Shown one piece after another: positions 1-8,529 of a DNA stretch of 64,000 nucleotides (position 1 is the stretch's first letter; each line of letters begins with the position of its first letter). The stretch is taken from assembly GCA_023440705.1 (NCBI GenBank), contig JAEXRP010000003.1, positions 1 to 64,000 of the forward strand. The letters are read 5' to 3'. The notes beneath the pieces are model-generated. The model was not told the origin of the DNA and ran no database searches. It worked only from the letters and a program-made list of their open reading frames with translations. Source of the stretch: Soonwooa sp023440705 (GTDB taxonomy: Bacteria > Bacteroidota > Bacteroidia > Flavobacteriales > Weeksellaceae). A program made the position numbers and the translations under genes.

Positions 1-375
1 ATGCAAAAACGCGCTGATATTTTGAGCCTTCATATTCCTTTGACAGATTTGACGCATTATATGATTGATGAAAATTTCATTAATAAAATGGAAAAAGATT
101 TTTATTTCGTGAACACAGCGCGTGGTAAAAATCTGAAAACTTCGGCTTTGGTAGAAGCTCTTAAATCTAAAAAAGTAAAAGCTGCAGCGCTTGATGTTTT
201 GGAATACGAAAAATCATCTTTTGAAAATCTCGATGTTGAAAATGATGATTTAAAATATTTATTAAATTCTGACAGTGTCATCGTAACGCCGCATATCGCT
301 GGTTGGACGCATCAAAGCAAAGAAAAGTTAGCGCAATTTATCGTTGATAAAATTTTGAAACTGTATAATAATTAA
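1..375 (+). CDS. D-2-hydroxyacid dehydrogenase, C-terminal part (cut by window edge)
   Basis: This is the C-terminal 124 residues of an NAD-dependent D-2-hydroxyacid dehydrogenase (D-lactate or phosphoglycerate dehydrogenase superfamily). Visible landmarks of the nucleotide-binding and catalytic half are NTARG at residues 38-42 (family catalytic Arg), DVLEYE at 65-70 (family catalytic Glu) and TPHIAGWT at 96-103 with the catalytic His at 98. The methionine at base 1 is only an internal codon; the N-terminal substrate domain and the true start lie upstream of the window. The family reduces 2-oxoacids to D-2-hydroxyacids in the cytoplasm; the substrate cannot be told from this fragment. A strong hairpin terminator follows, so this is the end of its transcript. 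Confidence 0.88.
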   Translation: MQKRADILSLHIPLTDLTHYMIDENFINKMEKDFYFVNTARGKNLKTSALVEALKSKKVKAAALDVLEYEKSSFENLDVENDDLKYLLNSDSVIVTPHIAGWTHQSKEKLAQFIVDKILKLYNN

Positions 376-408
376 TAGAATAAATTATTCATTTTAATAA
401 AAATTGAG

Positions 409-441
409 AGAAGCTTAAATAATTTTAGGCTTCTTTTTTTG
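409..441 (+). terminator. Rho-independent terminator
   Basis: AGAAGC and GCTTCT (409-414 and 429-434) pair and the stem continues inward through A/T pairs and one G-T pair. A run of seven T follows directly. It ends the dehydrogenase transcript. Confidence 0.75.
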
Positions 442-538
442 TAATTAATTTAACATAAAATAACATTTTCGGGTGCTTCATTTCTTTTTACAAATCCATA
501 ATTTAGCGATTCTGTTAATTGAAAAAATGTAAGGAACA

Positions 539-1816
539 ATGAAGAAATCCAAAGGTGTGTTTTTATTAGTGATGTTGTTGTTATTTTTTAGTTGTAAAAA
601 AGACAATTCACCTACGGAAAAAGAAGCTTATCAAAGCAAATTACCCAATTATTCTAATGTCAAACTTGATAAAGTTTTCACTGACGAAGATCGAAAGCTT
701 GACAACAAAGATCAAATCGTTTCGCAAATCGATAATTACTATAAAACAGTCTGGGAAAACGGAAATCTTAGCGGAAGTTTTTTAGTGGCAAAAGGCGACG
801 AGATTTTGTTTGAAAAATACCGAGGTTTTGGTAGAGAAAACGAGCAAATGCCGATTGATAAAGATACGCCACTTCATGTTGCGTCGGTTAGTAAGACGAT
901 GACAGCGATGGCGGTTCTCAAATTAATCGAAGCTGGCAAGATGAATCTCGAAGATGATTTAACCAAGTTTTTTCCAAAATTTCCGTATCCTAATATTACA
1001 GTTTTTAGCTTATTGTCGCAACGCAGTGGACTTCCGAAATATGAGCATTTTGACCAATCTGTAAAACCAGCGCCGGCCGAACTTCAGAAGAAATTTATCA
1101 CCAACCAAGATGTTCTTAATATTTTGGAGCGCGATAAACCAGAATTGGCGCGCCCTAGCAACACAGGTTTTATGTATTGTAACACGAACTTTGCGATGTT
1201 GGCTTTAATTGTTGAAAAAGTGACAGCGACCAAATTTCCTGAAGCGATGCAAGAGATTTTGTTCAAGCCTTTGCACATGGAGCATTCTTTTATTTTTGAA
1301 GAAAAAGATATTCCGACGGCTTCGCAATCCTTTTATAATGGACAAAACAGATTATACCCGCTTGATCATTTTGACCTAATCTACGGTGATAAAAATGTCT
1401 ACACAACGCCAAGGGATTTATTGAAATTCTCAACTGCAATGTTTTCTAAAGATTTTTTAAAACCAGAATTAAAAGCTAAAATTTTTGAACCTTACAGTAA
1501 CGAAAAAGCTGGCGTTAATAATTACGGTTTAGGTTTCCGAATGAAAATCTTTGACGAAAATAATAAGCTGACTTATCATAATGGTTGGTGGCATGGCAGC
1601 AATTCGGTTTTTGTTCATCTTTTGAAATCTAAGGTGACGATAATTGCGATTGGTAACAAATATTCGCAGCGTGTTTATTCAGCAATGGCATTGTCAGGCT
1701 TGTTCGAGCCGTTTCCGTTTGAGATTGAAAAACTTAATAAAGTTATGAACGGCGACAAACCAACCAACGAAAATGCGGATTCTGTCAATGTGAGTAACAC
1801 GAATTATTCAGAATAA
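539..1816 (+). CDS. Serine hydrolase lipoprotein (class C beta-lactamase/PBP fold)
   Basis: A 425-residue lipoprotein with a beta-lactamase-type serine hydrolase domain. The N-terminus is a lipoprotein signal with lipobox FFSC and Cys at residue 19, so the protein is predicted to be membrane-anchored outside the cytoplasm. The nucleophile motif SVSK is at 116-119 (SxxK) and the second motif YCN at 213-215 (YxN). HNGWWHGS near residue 350 probably supplies the third, KTG-equivalent, element. The family includes class C beta-lactamases, esterases and D-amino acid or D-peptide hydrolases. Nothing here points to antibiotic resistance specifically, and peptidase or esterase activity is equally likely. 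It stands alone between a terminator and a 263-bp spacer. Confidence 0.85.
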   Translation: MKKSKGVFLLVMLLLFFSCKKDNSPTEKEAYQSKLPNYSNVKLDKVFTDEDRKLDNKDQIVSQIDNYYKTVWENGNLSGSFLVAKGDEILFEKYRGFGRENEQMPIDKDTPLHVASVSKTMTAMAVLKLIEAGKMNLEDDLTKFFPKFPYPNITVFSLLSQRSGLPKYEHFDQSVKPAPAELQKKFITNQDVLNILERDKPELARPSNTGFMYCNTNFAMLALIVEKVTATKFPEAMQEILFKPLHMEHSFIFEEKDIPTASQSFYNGQNRLYPLDHFDLIYGDKNVYTTPRDLLKFSTAMFSKDFLKPELKAKIFEPYSNEKAGVNNYGLGFRMKIFDENNKLTYHNGWWHGSNSVFVHLLKSKVTIIAIGNKYSQRVYSAMALSGLFEPFPFEIEKLNKVMNGDKPTNENADSVNVSNTNYSE

Positions 1817-1908
1817 AAATCATAAAAGGAACTAAGAGCTTGTGTGAAATTTTATTGCTAAAATTTTAATAGCTATTTTGAGATGTTTTTTTTTATTTCA
1901 TATTTGAA

Positions 1909-1926
1909 GATTTAGCGGGCTAAATC
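1909..1926. other. Short perfect palindrome in spacer
   Basis: GATTTAGC and GCTAAATC flank a GG centre in the spacer between the serine hydrolase and the Ig-like lipoprotein. There is no T-run on the + side, so it is not a clear terminator. It could be a protein-binding site or chance in A/T-rich DNA. Confidence 0.3.
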
Positions 1927-2055
1927 AAAAATGAGAAGTGAAAAATTGGCTAAAAAGAGCATTAAATTTAGCAAAGATTATTTTGAAATTAGACGATGTA
2001 ATTTCGTTAAAATTTTTAAACAAGCTGTTATTCGTATTTTCCGTTTTAGTTTTTT

Positions 2056-2063
2056 TATTTTTG
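2056..2063 (+). promoter_or_regulatory. Bacteroidota -7 promoter box
   Basis: TATTTTTG matches the flavobacterial -7 consensus TAnnTTTG and lies 16 bp before the ATG of the Ig-like lipoprotein. No clear -33 TTTG is visible at the usual distance. Confidence 0.5.
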
Positions 2064-2079
2064 CAGTATAAATACCATA

Positions 2080-3735
2080 ATGAAGAAGATTTTTTTTCTT
2101 TTCCTCATCAGTTTGTTGATGCTGTCTTGCGCGCGCGTTGGTTCTCCTAATGGTGGCGCCAAAGATACAATTCCGCCAAAAATGTTGTTTAGCAATATCG
2201 ATACAACACGTGTTAATGTGCCTGTGACAACTAAAGAATTGCGCATTGAGTTTGATGAATATATCAAGCTAAAAGATATTAACAAAAACCTGATTATATC
2301 GCCACCGATTAAGAATATCAAAAAGATTTTGCCCGCTAATCTTGGGACAAAATTCTTGATGATCCAATGGAGCGATACGCTTAAAGAAAATACAACTTAT
2401 AATTTCAACTTCGGGAATGCGATTAATGACCTTAACGAAGCTAACGTTTTACCATATTTTAATTACGCATTTTCAACCGGTCCCGAGATTGAAGACAATT
2501 ATCTGAGCGGAACTTTGGTGGATGCACTCGGTGAAAAGAAATCCGAAGGTAAAGATGTCAATTATGTTGTAGGACTTTATCAGGTTAAAGACTCGATGGA
2601 CTATCGTCAAAAGCCTTACTATATTACGAATGTTGATCCAGATGGCTATTTTGAACTTAATTATTTATCGCCAGGAAAATATAAAATTCTAGCTTTTGAA
2701 GATCAAAACGGAAATTCTATTTTTGATAATGGAAAAGAGAAATTTGCCTTTTCTAAAGATGATGTTGTTATCGAAGACAAGAAAAATATTTCTGGGACAA
2801 AACTGAAACTTTATCCAAGTGTTCCTCCTATTAAATATAAAGAATACAAACAGACAAATGGCGGCATAATGTTGTTGTATGAAGGAAAACCTGAGAATGT
2901 TGAGGTGACTTCTGCATCTGCCAATCTCAAAGATTACAAAGTCACGCATCGTACAAAGTCGGATTCGGTGTTTGTATGGTTTGATGCAATTGCGCAAAAC
3001 ATAGGTATTGATAAAAGTGATAACATAAAATTAGCTTCAAAAACTGTTGTTAAAACAGATTCTGTTTCGGTTTATTATAAAAATGATCCAAGAGCGGAAA
3101 TGACTTTAGCAAGTGGATCAGACAAAGTTTTAGCGCCAAATACATTATTTAAAATTAAAGCTAATTTTCCAGTGTCAGAAATTCAATCGGACAAATGGAG
3201 ATTGACTTCGGATAGTATTTCGCAAAATTTTACGGCAAATATTTCTAAGGCGAATAGCGAGGATATTATCATTAATTCTGATTTTAAAGCTGGGAAATCT
3301 TATCAACTTTCCATTCCAAAAGAAAGTGTAAAATCTTTCTATAAATCTATCGCAAAATCTTATCGACTCGATTTCGAAATCGGAAAACCTACAGATTTTG
3401 GAACTTTTAAACTTGAAATTTCCAATGCGCCGACGTCACATTTTTGGGTACAAATGCTGAATGAAAAAGGCGATGTCCAATACCAACAATACACTAAGGA
3501 GAATGTTGTCTATTTTAAAAACTTAAAACCTGGTGATTATTTTCTTCGTATTTTGGTGGATAATAACGATGATGCTTATTGGGAAACCGCTTCCTTTGCG
3601 GAGAATCGATATGCGGAGGATGCTTATTTATTTAAAAAAGGAAAAGATCAAAATCCGATGACTAAAGTTAATATACGACCGATGTGGGAAATTAACGAAA
3701 AGTGGGATCTTAACGCTGAAACACAAGGGAATTGA
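2080..3735 (+). CDS. Ig-like domain lipoprotein
   Basis: A 551-residue predicted surface or periplasmic lipoprotein with signal peptide and lipobox MLSC (Cys17), followed by the conserved start CARVGSPNGGAKDTIPP seen in Bacteroidota proteins with an N-terminal SbsA/Big_5-type Ig-like domain. That domain spans roughly residues 25-130 and closes at FNYAFSTG. A region around 140-235 (ELNYLSPGKYKILAFEDQNG) resembles a carboxypeptidase-regulatory or SdrD-like beta-sandwich, and the C-terminal half repeats a similar pattern (LKPGDYFLRILVDNN). No catalytic motif is seen, so a structural or binding role is inferred. It overlaps the next gene by 4 bp, which implies co-translation with the c-type haem protein. 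Confidence 0.75.
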   Translation: MKKIFFLFLISLLMLSCARVGSPNGGAKDTIPPKMLFSNIDTTRVNVPVTTKELRIEFDEYIKLKDINKNLIISPPIKNIKKILPANLGTKFLMIQWSDTLKENTTYNFNFGNAINDLNEANVLPYFNYAFSTGPEIEDNYLSGTLVDALGEKKSEGKDVNYVVGLYQVKDSMDYRQKPYYITNVDPDGYFELNYLSPGKYKILAFEDQNGNSIFDNGKEKFAFSKDDVVIEDKKNISGTKLKLYPSVPPIKYKEYKQTNGGIMLLYEGKPENVEVTSASANLKDYKVTHRTKSDSVFVWFDAIAQNIGIDKSDNIKLASKTVVKTDSVSVYYKNDPRAEMTLASGSDKVLAPNTLFKIKANFPVSEIQSDKWRLTSDSISQNFTANISKANSEDIIINSDFKAGKSYQLSIPKESVKSFYKSIAKSYRLDFEIGKPTDFGTFKLEISNAPTSHFWVQMLNEKGDVQYQQYTKENVVYFKNLKPGDYFLRILVDNNDDAYWETASFAENRYAEDAYLFKKGKDQNPMTKVNIRPMWEINEKWDLNAETQGN

Positions 3736-4193
3736 AAAAGATTTTAAGAATTTTAATTGTTGTAATTGTAATATTTGGCTTGATACAATTAATTCCGATT
3801 GATAGAGTTAATGAACCTATCAAAAAAGAGGAGAATTTTGTAGATAATTATAAAGTGAGTCCGCGTGTCAAGAATTTGATAATTGCGGCTTGTTACGATT
3901 GTCATTCTAACGAGGTTAAATATCCAGATTATGCTTATGTAGCGCCAATTTCGTGGATGGTGAAAGATCACGTTTCGGAAGGTCGCGAGCGCCTTAATTT
4001 TTCCAAATGGGGGACTTATAATACTTTCCAAAAAGAGGGGATGATGGAGAAAAGTAGTACTACAGTGGAAAATTATACAATGCCGTTGCCTGCGTATATC
4101 TCAAAGCATCCCGAAGCTAATCTTAGTAAGACAGATCGAGAGTTGATGGCAAATTTTTTCCGTGAAGTTCTTAAAGATTTAAAAGAAAAATAA
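3732..4193 (+). CDS. Membrane-anchored haem-binding (c-type cytochrome) protein
   Basis: A 153-residue protein with one N-terminal hydrophobic segment (about residues 4-22) and a single c-type haem motif CYDCH at 54-58, followed by SNEVKYPDYAYVAPISWMVKDH. This pattern is typical of the Haem_bd family found in Bacteroidota. The haem domain should face the periplasm. The start used here is TTG at 3732, which overlaps the upstream stop codon by four bases; no ATG gives a complete signal anchor. The tight overlap suggests translational coupling with the Ig-like lipoprotein. The redox partner is unknown. Confidence 0.8.
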   Translation: MKKILRILIVVIVIFGLIQLIPIDRVNEPIKKEENFVDNYKVSPRVKNLIIAACYDCHSNEVKYPDYAYVAPISWMVKDHVSEGRERLNFSKWGTYNTFQKEGMMEKSSTTVENYTMPLPAYISKHPEANLSKTDRELMANFFREVLKDLKEK

Positions 4194-4233
4194 AATTTTA
4201 CTATCAAATCACCAACCGTAAATAAAACTAAAC

Positions 4234-5304
4234 ATGAATTTTGAAGATTTTATCATTGCTCCAAAACCCATAAAAACTGAAGAATGGCAATTGGGCGCTC
4301 ATATCGCAAATGAAATTTTGGAAGACAGCATTGTGTTGTTGTTTGTTTCAGATAATCGTGGTGCGCGCGGTGATGCTGAGGTTCAGGATTTTATGAATGT
4401 TCGTCGTGAGTTTTACAGGTTGTCAAAATTGGATTTTGAAATTCCGATGGTGGATTTGGGCGATTTGGTGTCTGGTAAAAGTCTAGAAGACACGCATTAT
4501 ATTTTGCAAGAAGTGCTTTCTGCTTGTCATTACAAACGCGCGATTCCAGTTGTGGTTGGCGGTTCTACAGATTTCTCTTATTCACTTTATGCCGCTTTAG
4601 ATTTTCATTATAAAAAGATAAATTATACGCAAATCAATAACGTTGTGTCTTTGGCGCAAGGTGACGAAATCAATGAGCGCAATTTTTTAAGTAAAATTTT
4701 GGGTTCCAAAAACTTCGAAATTCAGAATTATCATCACCTTGGTTATCAAAAACATCTTAACGAATTAGATTCTGTTAAATTGATAAAAGAAGTTCAGTTT
4801 GATGTTATTCGTTTGGCTGAAATGATGAATTCTACAGAGCGCACCGAACCTTTTTTTAGAAAAACAGATTTAGTAACGATTAATTGTGACGCCATCGAAA
4901 GCGGCATGGATCCTTTCTCGATAAATCCTCAAGTTAACGGACTTAATAAGCGCGAAATTTGTGCTTATATGAAGGAAATCGGTCTTAGTGAAAACCTGAA
5001 ATCTGTTGGTATTTTTAATTTTAATATTTATTCTGACGACCGAATGAATCATCAGCTTTTGGCGCAAATGATTTGGTATTTGATAGAAGGAATCAATATC
5101 CAGCGATCACATCCTAAAGAACGAAAATTCGAAACTTATTGGGTGATGGTTGGCGAAGAAAGTCATGCTTTCCAACGTGATACATTTAGGAATCTTTGGT
5201 ATTTTGGGGAAGATGAAGATTCTAATAATTTAATTCCGTGTTCGCGTTCGGATTTTGAAGAGGCAAAAAGAGGTTATTTGGGCGAACGTTTTACTAGAAA
5301 ATAA
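4234..5304 (+). CDS. Arginase/formimidoylglutamase-fold protein, probably inactive
   Basis: A 356-residue protein recognisable as a ureohydrolase (arginase/agmatinase/HutG fold), but with the manganese ligands largely replaced. The GGxHD motif is GGSTD at 109-113, so the ligand His is Thr. Where DAHxD is expected (about 138-146) the sequence is VVSLAQGDE, with no His-Asp pair. The SxDxD motif survives only as NCDAI at 217-221, retaining the first Asp. Database annotation would probably call it formimidoylglutamase. What I see argues for a non-catalytic or altered-function member. It is followed after 5 bp by a glycosyltransferase gene, so the two may be co-transcribed. Confidence 0.75.
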   Translation: MNFEDFIIAPKPIKTEEWQLGAHIANEILEDSIVLLFVSDNRGARGDAEVQDFMNVRREFYRLSKLDFEIPMVDLGDLVSGKSLEDTHYILQEVLSACHYKRAIPVVVGGSTDFSYSLYAALDFHYKKINYTQINNVVSLAQGDEINERNFLSKILGSKNFEIQNYHHLGYQKHLNELDSVKLIKEVQFDVIRLAEMMNSTERTEPFFRKTDLVTINCDAIESGMDPFSINPQVNGLNKREICAYMKEIGLSENLKSVGIFNFNIYSDDRMNHQLLAQMIWYLIEGINIQRSHPKERKFETYWVMVGEESHAFQRDTFRNLWYFGEDEDSNNLIPCSRSDFEEAKRGYLGERFTRK

Positions 5305-5309
5305 AAAAT

Positions 5310-6317
5310 ATGCGACCAAAAGTTTCGGTAATTGTTCCCGTTTATAATGTTGAAATTTACCTTGAAAAATGTCTTAATTCGTTAATTAGTCAACAACTTT
5401 CCGCCATTGAAGTTATTATTGTTAATGACGGTAGCAAAGATAATTCGCAACAGATTATCGATGATTTTACAAATCGTTTTCCTGAAAAAATTAGAGCTTT
5501 TACAAAAGAAAATGGAGGCCTTAGTGAAGCCCGAAATTTTGGATTAAAACATTGCACTGGCGAGTATATTGGTTTTGTAGACAGTGACGATTATGTGACG
5601 GATGATATGTTTGCGGAAATGTACGATTTGGCGCAAAAACACAATGCCGAAATGGTCATTTGTAATTTAGAAAAAGTTGATCAATTCGGAAATGTTACGC
5701 AAAAGTTGACGCAAATCCCAAATATGCCAGAGAAAATTGACTTGAGCGAGCATTTTTCAGTGTTTTCGGATTTGAGTTATTTTGCTTGTAATAAAATTTT
5801 TAGAGCTGATCTGTTTTCAAATAAAAATTTTAAAAAAGGAATTCATTTCGAGGATATACAGTTAATTCCACAGCTTTTGTTGAATTGCAAAACGATAGCA
5901 CAAACTCAGAAATTCCATTATCAATATCTAGAACGCACCGATTCGATAACCAAAACACATACTTTGAAAGGCCTTGATATTCTTAACGCTGTTAAAGATG
6001 TTGAAGTTGCTTTTAAAAATTCTAGTTTTTCTAACCGAACAATTGAGCTTAAGAATTTCCAGATTCTAGAAGGTGTTTATACTTTTTTAGCTTATTTGGC
6101 TTTTGTAAAAGATAAGTCTACATATCTGCAAATGCGAAATGCACTTTCAACTTTTATGAAGGAACGTCAAATATCACGAAATGATGTTTTTGCTTACAAA
6201 AGATTTGGAGAAAACTACTTTTCTAGCATGCCAATAACGAAGCGAGTTTATTATTTAATTCAATTTTTTGTACCAGTAAGTTTGCATAAAATTATTATTT
6301 CGAAATTATCTAAATAA
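5310..6317 (+). CDS. Family 2 glycosyltransferase
   Basis: A 335-residue GT-A fold glycosyltransferase. VSVIVPVYN opens the nucleotide-sugar domain (residues 5-13), with the nucleotide-binding Asp at 40 in VNDGSKDNS. NGGLSEARNFGL follows at 68-79, and FVDSDDYV (89-96) holds the DxD-type metal site. The C-terminal third has no strong signature. The family transfers a sugar from a nucleotide donor to a growing glycan at the cytoplasmic membrane face. The next genes encode polysaccharide initiation and export, so a role in surface polysaccharide assembly is inferred; the donor and acceptor are unknown. Confidence 0.88.
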   Translation: MRPKVSVIVPVYNVEIYLEKCLNSLISQQLSAIEVIIVNDGSKDNSQQIIDDFTNRFPEKIRAFTKENGGLSEARNFGLKHCTGEYIGFVDSDDYVTDDMFAEMYDLAQKHNAEMVICNLEKVDQFGNVTQKLTQIPNMPEKIDLSEHFSVFSDLSYFACNKIFRADLFSNKNFKKGIHFEDIQLIPQLLLNCKTIAQTQKFHYQYLERTDSITKTHTLKGLDILNAVKDVEVAFKNSSFSNRTIELKNFQILEGVYTFLAYLAFVKDKSTYLQMRNALSTFMKERQISRNDVFAYKRFGENYFSSMPITKRVYYLIQFFVPVSLHKIIISKLSK

Positions 6318-6444
6318 CTATTAGAAGATACTTTTACTATTTAGATTAAGTCGTAATTTGAAATTTTAATACAATTTTTTTAATTTCAGTAAAGCTATCT
6401 TGTGTTTTTTTTAAATCAATGTCAGCTTATTAGGTATTTATTAG

Positions 6445-6452
6445 TATTTTTG
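6445..6452 (+). promoter_or_regulatory. -7 promoter box for polysaccharide cluster
   Basis: TATTTTTG matches TAnnTTTG within the 203-bp spacer before the phosphosugar transferase gene. The rest of the spacer shows no gene or repeat. No -33 TTTG is seen at a suitable distance. Confidence 0.4.
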
Positions 6453-6520
6453 CCAGAAGATGAGAGCTTAGGCTAAAAATCTAACACACAACACATGATG
6501 AAAATTTACGATTACAAACG

Positions 6521-7630
6521 ATGGACAAGATAGTTTTTGTACAAAATATGGATTTTGAATCTGTCTTTGTATTAAAGATGGTGCTAGGGTTCATTATTTC
6601 TTTTTTACTAACCTATTTTACGATACCTTCTATTATAAAGATTTCGCGCCGAAAAAATTTGATGGATGAACCGACGATGAGAAGTTCGCATCAAAGAAAA
6701 ATTCCGAATCTTGGTGGAATTGCGATTTTTTTTGCGCTTGGTGTTTGTGCGCCAATTTTCGCCTACGAATTGTTTGATCAATACAAGTTTTTGTTTGCAT
6801 CACTAGTTATTTTATTTTTTATTGGTGTAACTGACGATATCGTTGTTATGAGAGCATATAAGAAATTAATTGCTCAGATAATAGTTTCGGTATTGGTTGT
6901 AGTAGGATCTGATGTACGAATAAGAAGTTTTTTTGGACTTTTCGGTATTTTTGAGTTGAATTATTACTTCAGTATTTTTTTTAGTGTTTTAACTTTTATT
7001 ATTTTAATAAATGCTTTTAATTTAATTGACGGTATAGATGGACTTGCCGGAGGATATAGTATTTTATCTAGCGGTCTTTTTGCCTTTAGTTTTTATAGAT
7101 TGGGAGAATATAATTTTCCTTTAGTGGTTTTTTGTGTAATTATTATTGGCTCGGTATTAGGCTTTTTAAGGTTTAACCTGTCAAATGTGCGTAATCAAAA
7201 AATTTTTATGGGAGATACAGGTTCCATGATTTTAGGGTTTTTATTGGCCTTTACAGCAATTAATTTTATTGATATTTTTATAGATAAGGGCGATTATTTT
7301 AAGCCGCATTATCATTTGCTAAGTGCGCCTGTAATCGCATTGTCAGTGTTGATTTTGCCAGTTGCGGATACCTTTTCTGTAATTTTAATAAGATTAATAA
7401 AAAGGCAGTCGTTATTTAAGCCTGATAAGAATCACCTTCATCACAGGGTGGTAGATTTAGGTCTGAGTCATAAACAAGCAACATTAAGCATTTGTATTGT
7501 TTATTTAATAGTGATTGGAATTGTTTACCTATTAAGACACCAAGATTTAAATTTACTTTTTGCTTTGGTGTTTATAATAGGGTTGATGTGTTCTTTTTTG
7601 CCTTTTTTATTGAAAAAAATGTTAAAATAA
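6521..7630 (+). CDS. MraY/WecA-like undecaprenyl-phosphate sugar-1-phosphate transferase
   Basis: A 369-residue polytopic membrane enzyme of the polyprenyl-phosphate N-acetylhexosamine-1-phosphate transferase family (glycosyltransferase family 4). Key motifs are LMDEPTMRSSHQRKIPNLGG near residues 47-66, the magnesium-binding VTDDIVV (Asp105-Asp106), NLIDGIDGLAGG near 167-178, FMGDTGSM near 229-236 and the HLHHR loop near 306. WecA-type enzymes attach the first sugar-1-phosphate to undecaprenyl phosphate. The export genes immediately downstream support a role as initiating transferase of a surface polysaccharide. ATG 6521 is used; an ATG nine codons later would also leave the first membrane helix intact. 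Confidence 0.92.
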   Translation: MDKIVFVQNMDFESVFVLKMVLGFIISFLLTYFTIPSIIKISRRKNLMDEPTMRSSHQRKIPNLGGIAIFFALGVCAPIFAYELFDQYKFLFASLVILFFIGVTDDIVVMRAYKKLIAQIIVSVLVVVGSDVRIRSFFGLFGIFELNYYFSIFFSVLTFIILINAFNLIDGIDGLAGGYSILSSGLFAFSFYRLGEYNFPLVVFCVIIIGSVLGFLRFNLSNVRNQKIFMGDTGSMILGFLLAFTAINFIDIFIDKGDYFKPHYHLLSAPVIALSVLILPVADTFSVILIRLIKRQSLFKPDKNHLHHRVVDLGLSHKQATLSICIVYLIVIGIVYLLRHQDLNLLFALVFIIGLMCSFLPFLLKKMLK

Positions 7631-7635
7631 ATATT

Positions 7636-7643
7636 TAATTTTG
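7636..7643 (+). promoter_or_regulatory. Possible internal -7 box before the export lipoprotein gene
   Basis: TAATTTTG fits TAnnTTTG and starts 6 bp after the stop of the transferase gene, 15 bp before the next ATG. It could be a secondary promoter; the short A/T-rich match may be chance. Confidence 0.3.
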
Positions 7644-7658
7644 TGAATGTTTTAAATA

Positions 7659-8528
7659 ATGAAAAAAATATTTTTATATCTGCTCTTACCCGTTTTGTTG
7701 TTATCTTCTTGTGTTTCGAGAAAGGATATTACTTATCTTCAGCCAAGTGCAAGTTTAACAATAAATGAGGATGGTCTTATCCCTTATAACATTCAAGAAT
7801 ATCGTATAACAAAGAATGATATTTTAGGTCTTAATATTATCACAACGCCGAAGGGGGATGCTGCACAATTTTATTCTAGTTATAACGTGTCAGCGGCTGG
7901 CGAGTCTGGAGGTGGAGGATTGAATCCTGCCACAGGTGCCGGTTCTATAAATAGCTCTGGAGGAGGAAATAATGTAGGCAATTCAAGATTTTATTTTAAT
8001 GGAATAAAGGTTGATTCTAAAGGCGATATTTACGTTTTTGGTATAGGTTTTATAAAAGCAGAGGGTAGAACTTTAGAAGATATAAGTCAAGAAATTCAGA
8101 CAAAAGTTAATGAAAATTTTTTAGAAGGAAAATCTGAAGTTCGAGTTACTATCGATGGTATTAACTATTATATTCTTGGTGACATGGAGGGCACTGACTT
8201 GACTGGTGCAAAAAAAGCGCATGTACAACAGCTTAATATATTAGAGGCTATATCTGCTAATAATGGTCTTAACAGAACTATAGACAGAAAAAATATTACT
8301 CTTCTTCGTAAATATCCAGAAGGTATCAAACGTATTAAGTTGGACTTAACAAGAGAGGATGTGATGAATTCACCTTACTTTTGGTTGCAAAATGGTGATA
8401 TGATTATGTTAAGTACAAATAAGAAGGCGATTTCTGGATTTGGAAAAGAACCTCTGCAGAGTTTATCAACGGGTGTTACTTTGTTGACAACAGTTTTATC
8501 TATTTATTTGATTTTTACGAAGTTATAA
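7659..8528 (+). CDS. Polysaccharide export outer-membrane lipoprotein (Wza-like)
   Basis: A 289-residue lipoprotein with lipobox LSSC (Cys18) and the start CVSRKDITYLQP common to Bacteroidota polysaccharide export proteins. A Poly_export domain covers about residues 45-165 (YRITKNDILGLNI through DSKGDIYVFGIGFIKAEGRT), interrupted by a Gly/Ser-rich insertion around 83-110. An SLBB-like beta-grasp segment follows (NYYILGDMEG, about 168-177). The C-terminus is a hydrophobic helix (about 268-289), which in Wza forms the outer-membrane pore. It lies 1 bp before the Wzc-like kinase gene, its expected partner for moving the polymer across the envelope. Confidence 0.9.
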   Translation: MKKIFLYLLLPVLLLSSCVSRKDITYLQPSASLTINEDGLIPYNIQEYRITKNDILGLNIITTPKGDAAQFYSSYNVSAAGESGGGGLNPATGAGSINSSGGGNNVGNSRFYFNGIKVDSKGDIYVFGIGFIKAEGRTLEDISQEIQTKVNENFLEGKSEVRVTIDGINYYILGDMEGTDLTGAKKAHVQQLNILEAISANNGLNRTIDRKNITLLRKYPEGIKRIKLDLTREDVMNSPYFWLQNGDMIMLSTNKKAISGFGKEPLQSLSTGVTLLTTVLSIYLIFTKL

Positions 8529-8529
8529 T

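Noticed and set aside
539..1816. Antibiotic-resistance beta-lactamase
   Set aside because: Only the general serine hydrolase fold motifs are present; a lipoprotein of this kind is more often a peptidase or esterase.
1938..2150. 70-codon GTG-started open frame (+)
   Set aside because: It overlaps the signal peptide region of the Ig-like lipoprotein in another frame and has low-complexity Lys/Leu/Phe composition.
6494..6532. 12-codon open frame before the WecA-like gene as a leader peptide
   Set aside because: No attenuator structure or regulatory codon run, and it overlaps the downstream start by chance.
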